This document shows positions 20,547 through 28,636 of a stretch of 34,751 nucleotides of DNA, piece by piece (positions within the stretch are counted from its first letter, which is position 1; each line of letters starts with the position of its first letter). Source of the stretch: Sneathiella sp. (lineage in GTDB: Bacteria; Pseudomonadota; Alphaproteobacteria; Sneathiellales; Sneathiellaceae); assembly GCA_021741195.1 (NCBI GenBank), contig JAIOYL010000012.1, positions 1 to 34,751 of the forward strand, given 5' to 3'. The position numbers and the translations under genes are program-made. Under the pieces are notes generated by a model. It saw nothing but the letters and a program-made list of their open reading frames with translations, ran no database searches and was not told the DNA's origin.

Positions 20547-21734
20547 TTATATCTCCATCTGGCGCGCGACAAGATCGCGCATGATCTCTTCCGATCCGCC
20601 GCCGATCGCCATCACACGCACCTCGCGATAAATCCGTTCCACGCGGCACCCCCGCATATAACCGGCGCCGCCCAGTATCTGCATCGCCTCGCGCGCGCAG
20701 AATTCAAGGGTCTGCGTCGCCTGGACCTTCAGCAGGGAAAGATCTGCGACCGGGCGTTCACCCGCCTCCACACGGAAGGCGCATTGCTCAAGATAGGCCT
20801 GGGTCGCGTTTATCTTGCGAGCCATTTCGGCAAACTTGTGACGGATCACCTGATGATCGGCTAGCCTTTTGCCAAAGGTCTTGCGCTCCCGCGCCCAGGC
20901 GAGGGCATCCTCAAGACAAACTCGCGCCGATGCATTGGCACCCGCAGCCATTCCCAGTCTTTCGCTGTTGAAATTGGTCATGACACCAATGAAGCCTTTG
21001 TTTTCCTCGCCGATCAGGTTGCTTTTGGGTACCCGGACGTCATCAAAATAAAGTACCGCAGTATCAGATGCCCACCACCCCTGCTTCTTGAGCGGTGTAC
21101 GGGTAAAGCCAGGCCGGTCCCGCTCGATCAGCAGCAAGGAAACGCCCCCCCGCCCCTCGCCGCCGGTGCGGACGGCCACACTATAATAATCGGCACGCAT
21201 GCCGCCCGTGATAAACATCTTCGAGCCGTTCACCAGATAGTCATCGCCGTCGGCAACGGCACGGGTCTGGAGGTTCGCGACATCCGATCCGCCGGAGGGT
21301 TCCGTAATGGCCAGCGCATGGATCTTTTCCCCCGCAAGAACGGCGGGGGCAATTCTGCGCTTCATTTCCTCTGATCCGGTGGCAAGGACCGGAGGCAAAC
21401 CGATGCTATGCACCATCAGGCTTGCGTTGATGCCGCCCGCCCCGATGCGGGCCATTTCCTCGGCGGTTATGATATTGAAAAAGGCATCGACCGGCGTGCC
21501 GCCGTATTCCTCCGGATAGCCCAGGCCCAGTAGCCCGACAGCCGCCGCCTTCTTATAGAGATCGCGCGGGAATTCGCCCGCCTCGTCCCACTCATCTACA
21601 TGAGGCATGATTTCCTGATAGACAAAGGCGCGGAGGGTCGCCCGCCAGGCGCGGTGATCTTCTGTGTAATAGGGGCCATGGTAGCGGTGGTCAAAGTCAA
21701 ACGGATTCTCTCCATTTTCGAACGACGGGGCCAT
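20547..21734 (-). CDS. Acyl-CoA dehydrogenase
   Basis: The 395-residue protein has ITEPSGGSDVANLQTRAV (about 143-160), VNGSKMFITGGMRADYY, ARERKTFGKRLADHQ, ILGGAGYMRG and a C-terminal MAIGGGSEEIM. As in the atuD-type enzyme, glycine occupies the MCAD glutamate position. E258 in NFNSERLGM is the likely base. About 20 extra N-terminal residues precede the first dehydrogenase helix. It is the first gene of the leftward operon with the AMP-forming ligase. It may provide a second dehydrogenation step, for example on the shortened C6 intermediate, but the substrate is not readable. AAAAAAGGA upstream supports the start at 21734. Confidence 0.9.
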   Translation of the reverse strand: MAPSFENGENPFDFDHRYHGPYYTEDHRAWRATLRAFVYQEIMPHVDEWDEAGEFPRDLYKKAAAVGLLGLGYPEEYGGTPVDAFFNIITAEEMARIGAGGINASLMVHSIGLPPVLATGSEEMKRRIAPAVLAGEKIHALAITEPSGGSDVANLQTRAVADGDDYLVNGSKMFITGGMRADYYSVAVRTGGEGRGGVSLLLIERDRPGFTRTPLKKQGWWASDTAVLYFDDVRVPKSNLIGEENKGFIGVMTNFNSERLGMAAGANASARVCLEDALAWARERKTFGKRLADHQVIRHKFAEMARKINATQAYLEQCAFRVEAGERPVADLSLLKVQATQTLEFCAREAMQILGGAGYMRGCRVERIYREVRVMAIGGGSEEIMRDLVARQMEI

Positions 21735-21933
21735 TGCATTGGTCCTTTTTTCTTAATTTTACAACCGATCCGCTTCATGAACGGATATCTCATTTTCCCT
21801 TATCATGCCCGTTTTCGAAGGTTTGTGAAAGCCCCTCGCACGCAAATTGCGAAGAGATTTGAAACCTGCCCCATATCGCCGTAAGATGAGAAAAAATAAC
21901 AACGATCCTCACATCAGAAAGGGACAACCCGCC

Positions 21934-22782
21934 GTGACCGACAGCTGCTTCGACGTACAAATAGCCAACGACATTGCCCATATCATCCTCAATCGGCCGG
22001 AAAAGCGAAACAGCATGATCCCTGCATTCTGGAATGAACTTCCGGAAATTGTCCATGACATTGATGAGAATGCAAAGGCACGGGTTATTGTTATCTCCTC
22101 AACAGGTCCGCATTTCACATCCGGTCTGGATGTCAGCTCGTTTGCTAAAGCGGAGATTACGGATCCGGCGGCAAAAAGGGCCGCTCGCCTTCGTGCCGGC
22201 GCCGACTTCTATGGCACCGTCAAGAATATGCAACAGGCCTTCACGGCTCTGGAGGAATGCCGCGTTCCCGTTCTTGCCGCCATCCAGGGCGGCTGCATAG
22301 GCGGCGGCGTTGATCTGATTACCGCTTGTGACATGCGCTATGCTACAAAGGATGCCTTCATCACGATTTTCGAGACGAACATCGGCATGACCGCCGACGT
22401 TGGAACTTTCCCCCGCATTTCAAAACTCATTGCCGACGGCGTCGCGCGGGAGCTCGCCTATACTGGCCGCCGCATGCCTGCCGACGAGGCGAAAGATGTC
22501 GGGCTCGTCAACCGTGTTTTTGACGATCATGCAGCGATGATGAAAGGCGTTATGGAAGTGGCGTCCGAAATCACCAGAAAAGCACCACTTGCGGTCATGG
22601 GATGCAAGCGTCTGATGAATTACTCGAGGGATCATTCGGTGCAGGACGGTCTCGACTATATCGCCATCTGGAATGCCAGCATGCTGCAACGGGAAGAGAT
22701 TTTTGAGGCGATGAAGTCCAATGCCGAGAAACGGCCCGGCGAGTTTGTCGATCTTCCGCCGATCAAGAAACATATTGGCTAA
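21934..22782 (+). CDS. Crotonase family protein, delta3,5-delta2,4-dienoyl-CoA isomerase-like
   Basis: I use the GTG at 21934, which has AAAGGGA about ten bases upstream and gives VTDSCFDVQIANDIAHIILN (282 residues). In-frame ATGs at 21886 and upstream lack a ribosome site. Family blocks are GPHFTSGLDVSSFAKAE (about 58-73), QGGCIGGGVDLITACDMRYA and TIFETNIGMTADVGTFPR. The three acidic residues used by mammalian ECH1 dienoyl-CoA isomerase appear conserved as D127, E147 and D155, which separates it from plain hydratases. It would move conjugated double bonds during breakdown of unsaturated chains, in keeping with the dienoyl-CoA reductase in the same block. It is divergent from the dehydrogenase gene at 21734. 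Confidence 0.87.
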   Translation: MTDSCFDVQIANDIAHIILNRPEKRNSMIPAFWNELPEIVHDIDENAKARVIVISSTGPHFTSGLDVSSFAKAEITDPAAKRAARLRAGADFYGTVKNMQQAFTALEECRVPVLAAIQGGCIGGGVDLITACDMRYATKDAFITIFETNIGMTADVGTFPRISKLIADGVARELAYTGRRMPADEAKDVGLVNRVFDDHAAMMKGVMEVASEITRKAPLAVMGCKRLMNYSRDHSVQDGLDYIAIWNASMLQREEIFEAMKSNAEKRPGEFVDLPPIKKHIG

Positions 22783-22820
22783 GCCCCAAATGGTGCCGAC
22801 CGATCACCCCTAATCCGGGG

Positions 22821-22897
22821 TGGCGATCCCGACAGGACTCGAACCTGTTACCTCAAGATTAGGAATCTTGCGCTCTATCCTGATGAGCTACGGGACC
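22821..22897 (-). tRNA. tRNA-Arg (anticodon CCT)
   Basis: On the minus strand a complete 77-nt cloverleaf can be drawn. It has the acceptor GGTCCCG with CGGGATC, D stem GCTC/GAGC, anticodon stem CAAGA/TCTTG around loop TTCCTAA (anticodon CCT), a 5-base variable loop and T stem ACAGG/CCTGT with loop TTCGAGT. The discriminator is G and the 3' CCA is encoded. CCT reads the AGG arginine codon. It lies between the catabolic block and the unrelated genes to the right. Confidence 0.96.
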
Positions 22898-22990
22898 CAA
22901 AACTGGGTTTAGCAGAGTGACAATTTTCAGGCCACAGAAAAGTGAAGATTGCACAATGCACAGGCAAAAACCGCCCCTTGCATAAGCCAG

Positions 22991-23170
22991 CTAGTCAGAA
23001 GTCAGCACGCAGTTCTTGGCAAAATCTGCGGCATCATTGGCGGACCAGTCGCCTTTTGGTTTCTCTTTCATCGCCAGGCACCATTCCTTACTGCCGACTT
23101 CAGGATCGCAGGCCGTAAGACCGAGAGTAAAAAGGGACAGTAAGAGGAGACTCGCAAGCTTTTTGACCAT
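22991..23170 (-). CDS. Small lipoprotein, DUF3012-type
   Basis: The 59-residue protein starts at 23170 (MVKKLASLLLLSLFTLGL). A lipoprotein signal peptide ends in the lipobox LTAC at 18-21, so C21 is the likely lipidated residue. The mature part CDPEVGSKEWCLAMKEKPKG continues to DWSANDAADFAKNC and matches, from memory, the DUF3012 family of small envelope lipoproteins of unknown role. Two further cysteines (C31, C53) could form a disulfide. A longer in-frame start at 23227 would run through a terminator hairpin and is rejected. It lies downstream of the OmpA-family gene but behind that gene's terminator, so it is probably transcribed separately or by read-through. Confidence 0.85.
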   Translation of the reverse strand: MVKKLASLLLLSLFTLGLTACDPEVGSKEWCLAMKEKPKGDWSANDAADFAKNCVLTSD

Positions 23171-23181
23171 GTGGCTTTCCC

Positions 23182-23224
23182 AAAAAATAAAAAAGGGACG
23201 AGGTGCAATTATGCGCCCCGTCCC
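23182..23224 (-). terminator. Rho-independent terminator after the OmpA-family gene
   Basis: Read on the minus strand, GGGACG and CGTCCC arms at 23195-23224, with further GC pairs inside and an AT-rich loop, are followed by two T-runs (TTTTTT and TTTTTT split by one A) at 23182-23194. It lies 15 bases beyond the OmpA-family stop codon and just ahead of the small lipoprotein start. Confidence 0.85.
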
Positions 23225-23239
23225 CATTGTCCGTCAAGA

Positions 23240-24121
23240 TTACTTGCCTTCGATGGTCACTACCACACGACGGTTAGCGGCATTGCGCGTTCCATCGGCT
23301 GTCTGGACCTTCAAATCCTTCTTACCATAGCTGCGCATGGTGATCTTTTTGGCTTCCATGCCCATATCCATTCCCATGAAGGCAACGGCTTCAGCACGGC
23401 GTTCACCAAGCTTGTCGTTATACTCCACGGTACCAACCGTGTCAGTATAACCGGCAATCGTTATTCTGGGATCCTTGAATTTCTTCATATACTCGGCTGC
23501 CGCCTTGATTTCCTCAGCAGAACCCGGAAGTGGCGTCGACGAATCGAAGTCAAAGTTCACCTCAAATGATTTTGGCACCATCATCATGGGTTCCGGCTTC
23601 TTCTCAATCACGACAACCTTTTCTTCGACGACAGCGACCGGCGCCATCATTTTATCAAGAGCGTCCATTGCGAGAACGAAGGAATCGCGACATGCTGCGA
23701 TATCTTTGGGTTGGAAATTTTCTTCCTGTTCCTGCACCCAGCAATCAAACCCGGTCTGGGCCTGCGCAGCTTCTTTCGGGAACTTATCGCCGGCACCAGC
23801 GCCGAGGGCCGCCATCAAGCGCTCCCGCGCGCCCATCAACACCGGTTCGCGGTCTGCGGGAAGATGCCATTCTTCCGGATGATAGGGGTCAACCTGTTCA
23901 CCCCGCGTTGCCGCCATGGCTTTTTCTGCAAAGCGGTCTGAATCGATATAATCGCCTTCGTTATATTCTGCTTTTGCAAGCTCGATATAACCGGTATAAA
24001 GCGCCTGCTGGAATTCAGTTCCAGTAGGACTTAACTTCTCCGCCTTTTCAAGCTGGCCTCCACAGGCCGCCAGCACGAGCGAGGCAGCGCCAAGAATTGC
24101 GTAAGTAACGGTATTTCTCAT
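23240..24121 (-). CDS. OmpA family lipoprotein
   Basis: I start at 24121 (MRNTVTYAILGAASLVLAAC, 293 residues), with GAGGGG six bases upstream; the open frame extends 33 codons further without support. The signal peptide ends in lipobox LAAC (C20). The middle region (about 30-165) has a helical stretch with YIELAKAEYNEGDYIDSDRF, then a valine/lysine-rich linker (VVEEKVVVIEKK). The C-terminal OmpA peptidoglycan-binding domain (about 185-293) carries FEVNFDFDSSTPLPGSAEE, ITIAGYTDTVGTVEYNDKLG and ERRAEAV...ANRRVVVTIEG. It anchors the outer membrane to peptidoglycan, as Pal-like proteins do. The N-terminal module is typical of alphaproteobacterial relatives but has no function I can name. Confidence 0.93.
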   Translation of the reverse strand: MRNTVTYAILGAASLVLAACGGQLEKAEKLSPTGTEFQQALYTGYIELAKAEYNEGDYIDSDRFAEKAMAATRGEQVDPYHPEEWHLPADREPVLMGARERLMAALGAGAGDKFPKEAAQAQTGFDCWVQEQEENFQPKDIAACRDSFVLAMDALDKMMAPVAVVEEKVVVIEKKPEPMMMVPKSFEVNFDFDSSTPLPGSAEEIKAAAEYMKKFKDPRITIAGYTDTVGTVEYNDKLGERRAEAVAFMGMDMGMEAKKITMRSYGKKDLKVQTADGTRNAANRRVVVTIEGK

Positions 24122-24267
24122 TTTATTCCCCTCAACCTTGTTCAAGGTAAAATTCGTATTAAGCCAGTCATGGTTAATATTAGTACGTAAAAGGCCACCA
24201 AACAACAACATTTCCGGCATATAATTAGGCTGTCCACCGCCGCCAAAAAGAACTGTTCCTAACTTAT

Positions 24268-24296
24268 TGAAATAAGCACGAAACGCCCAATGTCAA
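24268..24296 (-). promoter_or_regulatory. Candidate promoter for the OmpA-family gene
   Basis: On the minus strand a perfect TTGACA (24296-24291) is followed after about 17 bases by a weak ATTTCA -10 element. This lies in the AT-rich 282-bp gap upstream of the OmpA-family start, about 150 bases from the ATG. The -10 match is poor, so this is tentative. I see no other gene in 24122-24403. Confidence 0.3.
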
Positions 24297-24403
24297 CTCC
24301 TCACGCCCAAATATATTAAAAACACGATAATAAATGAAAATGGTCAAAATTGGGCAATTATTGACTTTTATTGTGATTCGGCGGGAATCGAATACTCCTT
24401 CGA

Positions 24404-25663
24404 TCACGGGATTCTTAAACCGATATTGTTTTTATTTCTGCCCATTCCCTGAATGATAAAGGCCGCCCCTGCGATCATGGCAGCAGATCCGGCCAGACAA
24501 GCCGCGATACCGCCCCACTGATACAGCAGGCCGGACAGAAGGGTCCCGGCGAGGCGACCGCCGGCATTCGCCATATAGTAGAAACCAACATTGAGCGACG
24601 TCGTTTCCGCTTCCGAAATCGCGAGGATCAGATAGGAATGTAAGGACGAGTTAATGGCAAACAGCGCACCGAATAACGCGAGACCGGAGATAATGACAAG
24701 ACTAACGATATCCAGCGTGCTGGTAGCCACCAGCTTATTCATTAGAATATAAAGGATGATGGCCAACAGCGCCGGAACCAGGGAAAGGCCCCACCCCCAG
24801 CGGCTGGCCGCCACGATTTCCGCCGAAAGGCCATCCACCGACTTTTTCACGAACCGCGGTGTAATGGCCTGCACCATTCCGTAGACGATAACCCAGAGCG
24901 CCATAAAGGTACCAATTTCGATAAAGCTCCATGCCAGCACTTCCTCCAGAAAGAGGGGCACGCCGACCACAAACCACACATCCCGTCCACCGAAAAGGAA
25001 AAACCGGGCGAGTGCGATCAAATTTATCTCGCGGGTTTTCGAGAGAATTCTGGAAAAAGGCGTCTTTGATTTTACCTCCCCTATCCGAGCCTGACGCAAC
25101 AGAAAGGCCCCCGCCAGAACAAAAGTCAACCCCGCGGCCATCACAATCAATGCGCCTTCAAAACCTATGCCGCCAAGCAAGGCACCGCCAACAAAAAAGC
25201 CTGCGCCTTTAAGCGCATTCTTTGACCCCGTGAGCGCTGCCACCCATTTAAACAGTCTGGAATTTCCGCCCTCCGGCACCAGTGCCTTGATTGACGATTT
25301 GGCGCTCATCTTGGTCAGGTCCTTGGCAATTCCCGAAAGACCCTGCGACAGGAATACATACAGAACCGAAAATTCCTTCGACCAGCTTGCATCCAGTTGC
25401 GACAGCATGAAAAGCGCCGCAATCTGCAGCCAAAGCCCGGCATACAGCGTCACTCTCAAGCCTAATCTGGCAGCGATCCACCCGCCAACCAGATTTGTCA
25501 CAATTCCGAAAAATTCATACAGAACAAAAAGCGATGCAAGCTCAAGCGGGGAATAACCAAGGCTGTGGAAATGCAGCAGAACCAGCATCCGAAGTGCGCC
25601 GTCGGTAAGTGTCAAGCCCCAATAGGCACCGGTTACAACGGCATAATCGCGAACGGCGCTCAT
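24404..25663 (-). CDS. arsJ: Organoarsenical efflux MFS transporter ArsJ
   Basis: The 419-residue membrane protein has about 12 hydrophobic segments and opens with [19 protein letters not shown], then [20 protein letters not shown] and [20 protein letters not shown], the characteristic N-terminus of ArsJ as I know it. ArsJ exports 1-arseno-3-phosphoglycerate, made from arsenate by an accompanying glyceraldehyde-3-phosphate dehydrogenase. The compound hydrolyses outside, so the pair removes arsenate. Its ATG overlaps the stop of the GAPDH gene as ATGA, which strongly supports the pairing. No ArsR-type regulator or arsenate reductase gene is present nearby. Confidence 0.93.
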   Translation of the reverse strand: MSAVRDYAVVTGAYWGLTLTDGALRMLVLLHFHSLGYSPLELASLFVLYEFFGIVTNLVGGWIAARLGLRVTLYAGLWLQIAALFMLSQLDASWSKEFSVLYVFLSQGLSGIAKDLTKMSAKSSIKALVPEGGNSRLFKWVAALTGSKNALKGAGFFVGGALLGGIGFEGALIVMAAGLTFVLAGAFLLRQARIGEVKSKTPFSRILSKTREINLIALARFFLFGGRDVWFVVGVPLFLEEVLAWSFIEIGTFMALWVIVYGMVQAITPRFVKKSVDGLSAEIVAASRWGWGLSLVPALLAIILYILMNKLVATSTLDIVSLVIISGLALFGALFAINSSLHSYLILAISEAETTSLNVGFYYMANAGGRLAGTLLSGLLYQWGGIAACLAGSAAMIAGAAFIIQGMGRNKNNIGLRIP

Positions 25664-26685
25664 GAAAGCTGGCCTGCGGCCTTCGCCACCAATTCCGCCA
25701 TCCGCCAGACATAGCCGATTTCATTGTCATACCAGGCAAGTATTTTGACTTGGGTGCCATCAACAACCATCGTCGAGGGCGCATCGACAATTGAAGAGCG
25801 CCGATCATTGAGAAAATCGGCAGAGACAAGTGGCCGGGTTTCGAACCCCAGAATTCCCGCAAGTTGGGTGCGGCTCGCCTCTTCAAAATAACCGTTCACT
25901 TCTTCAGCCGTTGTCGGACGCGCGACCTCCAGGACACAATCCGTCAGCGATGCGTTGAGAAGCGGGACCCGGACGGCTATTCCATTCAGTTTTCCGGCAA
26001 GCTCGGGGTAGATCATGGCAATCGCCGTGGCAGATCCGGTCGAGGTCGGAATGAGGGAATTCAGGGCCGATCTTGCCCGGCGCAGGTCCTTGTGCGGGGC
26101 GTCGACAAGAACCTGTGTGTTCGTAACATCATGAATGGTCGTGATCAGGCCATGACGGATGCCGATATTTTCCTGCATCACCTTGATTACCGGCGCGAGG
26201 CAATTCGTCGTACAGGAGGCATTTGTGAGAATATGATGCCGCGCAGGATCATACAGATGATCGTTTATGCCCATGACGATGTTTAAATCCGCATCCTTCA
26301 CCGGCGCGGCGACGATGACTTTCCGAACGCTCCCCGAAAGATAAGACGCCAAAACCACTTTCTTTTTAAATTTTCCGGTGCATTCCACAACGATATCGAC
26401 GTCATGCTCCGCCCAAGGGATATCCTGTGGATCCGCAAAATCCGAAAAAGTCATTTTCCACGGACCGGCCTCTATACTCAGGGGCGTCCAGCGGACCGGC
26501 ATGTCAAAATGCCCATGAACGCTATCGAATTCCAGCAAATGCGCCGCAGTTTCCGGACCGCCGCTCACTTCATTTATATGAACCACCTCAAATGCGGGAT
26601 TGCGAGAGGCAATATCATCCAGCGCGGCCCGCAAAAACAACCGCCCCATACGGCCAAAGCCATTGATTCCAACACGAATTGCCAT
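25660..26685 (-). CDS. ArsJ-associated glyceraldehyde-3-phosphate dehydrogenase
   Basis: The protein begins [20 protein letters not shown], a Rossmann NAD-binding start. The catalytic block is [15 protein letters not shown] with nucleophile C158, and the C-terminal [15 protein letters not shown] is canonical. Length (341 residues) is normal. I prefer the ATG at 26685 because GGA lies six bases upstream; the ATG at 26691 directly abuts the same GGA. Sitting one frame-overlap upstream of arsJ, it is the dedicated isozyme that uses arsenate in place of phosphate to give 1-arseno-3-phosphoglycerate for export. A housekeeping glycolytic role is less likely given the coupling. It is divergent from a CDF metal transporter gene. 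Confidence 0.93.
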   Translation of the reverse strand: MAIRVGINGFGRMGRLFLRAALDDIASRNPAFEVVHINEVSGGPETAAHLLEFDSVHGHFDMPVRWTPLSIEAGPWKMTFSDFADPQDIPWAEHDVDIVVECTGKFKKKVVLASYLSGSVRKVIVAAPVKDADLNIVMGINDHLYDPARHHILTNASCTTNCLAPVIKVMQENIGIRHGLITTIHDVTNTQVLVDAPHKDLRRARSALNSLIPTSTGSATAIAMIYPELAGKLNGIAVRVPLLNASLTDCVLEVARPTTAEEVNGYFEEASRTQLAGILGFETRPLVSADFLNDRRSSIVDAPSTMVVDGTQVKILAWYDNEIGYVWRMAELVAKAAGQLS

Positions 26686-26798
26686 CACCATTCCAATTTC
26701 ACATGAAGCCCGGCTATATCATCTTATTCTATAGGACGGCTGGAAAATTCAGACAATATGATTTGAGTGTTACCGTTACATGACGGGATATTTTGCTG

Positions 26799-26822
26799 GA
26801 CAGGGTCCGCCTTGACCCTGTC
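26799..26822. promoter_or_regulatory. 24-bp dyad upstream of the CDF transporter gene
   Basis: GACAGGGTC (26799-26807) and GACCCTGTC (26814-26822) are perfect 9-bp inverted repeats with a 6-base centre. The element lies 39 bases before the CDF gene and includes TTGACC, which could serve as a -35 box. No T-run follows on either strand, so it is not a simple terminator. It could be an operator for a metal sensor or a structured leader; nothing here decides between them. Confidence 0.45.
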
Positions 26823-26861
26823 TAATCGGGTTGGAACATACGGACGGAAACGACAGGAAAC

Positions 26862-27812
26862 ATGGCCCACTCGCATACACAATCCGAGAATTCGCAATCG
26901 GCTCATCTCCATAATCACGACCACGCTCCCACAGTGACCGAGGATAGCGAACGCCGGATATTCTGGATAATGTGCCTGACAGGCGGCTATATGGTGTTAC
27001 AGGCCGTGGGGGGATTATTGTCCGGCTCCCTCGCTCTTATCGCTGATTCCGGCCATATGCTCTCGGATACAGCAGCGCTTGGCCTCGCATGGTTTGCCTT
27101 TCTCCTCGCCAAAAAGCCGGCCGACCAAAAAAGGTCTTACGGATATCACCGGTTTCAGATCATGGCCGCCTTCACCAATGGCGTTACCTTATTTTTCATT
27201 GCTGGCTGGATTATTTTTGAGGCCATTCAAAGGCTTATTAGCCCTGGCGAGGTTCTTGCCGGCCCCATGCTGGTGATTGCCGCTGGTGGTCTTGCCATCA
27301 ATGTGGCCGGTTTTCTGGTATTGCATCGCGGCGACAAGGATAATGTCAATATGCAGGGGGCCCTGATCCATATAATGGGCGACATGCTGGGCTCGGTCGC
27401 GGCGATTGCGGCCGCCATCATTATTATGCTCACCGGCTGGATGGCAGCAGATCCGTTGCTCTCCGTGCTTGTGGCGGTGATCATTCTCAAAAGCGCTTAT
27501 AGCTTGGTCCGGCGGTCAGGGCATATCCTGCTGGAAGGAACACCCGATCATCTCGATATGATGCTGATAAGAGACAAGCTGATCGCGTATCTCCCCGAAA
27601 TTGTCGATGTGCACCATATGCACGCATGGTCCTTGACGGCAGAGAAACCAATAGTCACGATGCATATCCAGATCGAACCCGCCGCAGATCTTGCGACAAC
27701 CCTGAAGCAGGTAAACGCGTTTTTACTGTCCGAGTTCGAGATCGACCATGCGACAATCCAGCTGGAGCATGGCGCCTGTGCAGAATCATCAATGGTTGGG
27801 GCAGACGAATAG
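26862..27812 (+). CDS. Cation diffusion facilitator (CDF) family metal exporter, ZitB/CzcD-like
   Basis: The 316-residue protein has six predicted membrane helices and a histidine-rich N-terminus (MAHSHTQ...HLHNHDHAP). The transport-site motifs are HMLSD (H65, D69) in helix 2 and HIMGD (H170, D174) in helix 5. The cytoplasmic C-terminal domain contains VDVHHMHAWSLT. This His-Asp/His-Asp set is typical of zinc/cobalt/cadmium exporters that exchange metal for protons across the inner membrane. AGGA a few bases upstream supports the start. It is divergent from the arsenate gene pair and preceded by a 24-bp dyad that may control it. Confidence 0.92.
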   Translation: MAHSHTQSENSQSAHLHNHDHAPTVTEDSERRIFWIMCLTGGYMVLQAVGGLLSGSLALIADSGHMLSDTAALGLAWFAFLLAKKPADQKRSYGYHRFQIMAAFTNGVTLFFIAGWIIFEAIQRLISPGEVLAGPMLVIAAGGLAINVAGFLVLHRGDKDNVNMQGALIHIMGDMLGSVAAIAAAIIIMLTGWMAADPLLSVLVAVIILKSAYSLVRRSGHILLEGTPDHLDMMLIRDKLIAYLPEIVDVHHMHAWSLTAEKPIVTMHIQIEPAADLATTLKQVNAFLLSEFEIDHATIQLEHGACAESSMVGADE

Positions 27813-27818
27813 ACTGTC

Positions 27819-28229
27819 TTACTGCCAGAGGGGGCGTGATGCGGATGACATTCCCCTGGCTTCTCCCCATGGGCCGGTACTGGAAACGGCCAGCCATCTT
27901 AGCGGCGGTGGACTGACCTGCTGCAATTCGACGATATCATTTCGTATAATTTTGGCGGCAAGCCGGCTGACAATTTTTGCTTTCTCTAGACTGCAGCGAG
28001 CGGATATGGCGGGAAGCCAGTATTTAGCCGGGACCGTCCCGTTAATGCGATATCGCTTTTCCGGCCCAAATTTCGTATACAACCAGCAGTCTCCAGAGAA
28101 ATCCACTTCCGGATCACCGGTAACCTCAAGCACGATCATAGGCACATCTTTCGCCTGAGCGGAATGCCCGGATATCAACAGTGACAGAAACAACAATGCT
28201 GATAAAGTTCTAATCGCCAATTTTGTCAT
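27819..28229 (-). CDS. Small secreted protein of unknown function
   Basis: The 136-residue frame begins MTKLAIRTLSALLFLSLLIS, a clean Sec signal peptide likely cut after GHSAQA (about residue 26). The mature part starts KDVPMIVLEVTGDPEVDFSG and has a short conserved-looking segment, DCWLYTKFGPEKRYRINGTV, with two cysteines (about 48 and 79) that could pair. I do not recognise a family. The gene converges on the CDF gene with six bases between stop codons. No clear ribosome site is visible upstream of 28229. The C-terminal tail after about 110 is low in pattern and may be loosely conserved. Confidence 0.6.
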   Translation of the reverse strand: MTKLAIRTLSALLFLSLLISGHSAQAKDVPMIVLEVTGDPEVDFSGDCWLYTKFGPEKRYRINGTVPAKYWLPAISARCSLEKAKIVSRLAAKIIRNDIVELQQVSPPPLRWLAVSSTGPWGEARGMSSASRPLWQ

Positions 28230-28320
28230 TCAGCAATTTTAGGTGGCGATGGTTAACAAAACGAAAACCCGGCAAATCGGGATAAACTGCCCGACATTGT
28301 TTCAAAATCCCGGGGTGACT

Positions 28321-28512
28321 TTATGAGGTAGACGTCAAGTCTATACCCAAAATCGTCATGCGAAGGGCAAAAATCCCCTCCGTCCTCACCCCGGCAAACA
28401 ACGCCCAGAGATTTGTCCACCAGCATTACCCCGGCGGTGCCATTTGACGGTCGGCATTCTCTCAATATAAAAGCTTCACAGATTTACTGATGGGCAGGAT
28501 AAAAGCTGAGCG
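28321..28512 (-). pseudogene. Decayed copy of the DUF3126-type gene
   Basis: Read on the minus strand this stretch aligns with the intact gene at 29421-29639. FILRECRPSNGTAGVMLVDK corresponds to FILKERRPSDGTAEVMLGDE, and SLGVVCRGEDGG to FLGVVYRDEDEG. After a one-base frameshift, ALRMTILGIDLTSTS with stop matches ALHMTILDMDLPPTS with stop. An in-frame TAA replaces a phenylalanine codon in the N-terminal part and the start region is unrecognisable. An open frame of 70 codons at 28253-28465 is a by-product of the frameshift, not a gene. The remaining 28513-28636 is AT-rich and holds only the leader of the next gene. Confidence 0.78.
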
Positions 28513-28623
28513 GACGTCTGTAAAACACAAATCACAACTCTTTGATTGATTTTGTATTGTGTGTAAATAACGGCCCTCTAAAGTCAAAACAAATTGCACA
28601 CTACAGGCAATCTTTGCATAATT

Positions 28624-28630
28624 AAGGAGA
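28624..28630 (+). promoter_or_regulatory. Ribosome binding site deciding the start of the YiiX-like gene
   Basis: AAGGAGA lies six bases before the ATG at 28637. An in-frame GTG at 28631 touches it directly and would be too close, so the ATG is taken as the start. Confidence 0.75.
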
Positions 28631-28636
28631 GTGCAA

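Noticed and set aside
19697-20584. Open frame of 295 codons on the plus strand
   Set aside because: It overlaps the AMP-forming ligase and the end of the dehydrogenase on the opposite strand and has no family pattern.
21768-21786. Imperfect repeat around TTCATGAA as a second TetR operator
   Set aside because: The outer arms are offset by one base and the core differs from the perfect palindrome at 5825-5846, so it is not supported as a site.
22805-22822. CACCCC/GGGGTG hairpin as a terminator after the dienoyl-CoA isomerase-like gene
   Set aside because: It overlaps the encoded CCA end of the tRNA and has no T-run on either strand.
24364-24390. GATTC/GAATC stem downstream of arsJ as its terminator
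   Set aside because: The stem is only about five base pairs and is not followed by a T-run on the minus strand.
28253-28465. Open frame of 70 codons on the minus strand as a separate small gene
   Set aside because: It is the frameshifted remains of the DUF3126-type copy; its C-terminal half is out of frame relative to the intact gene.
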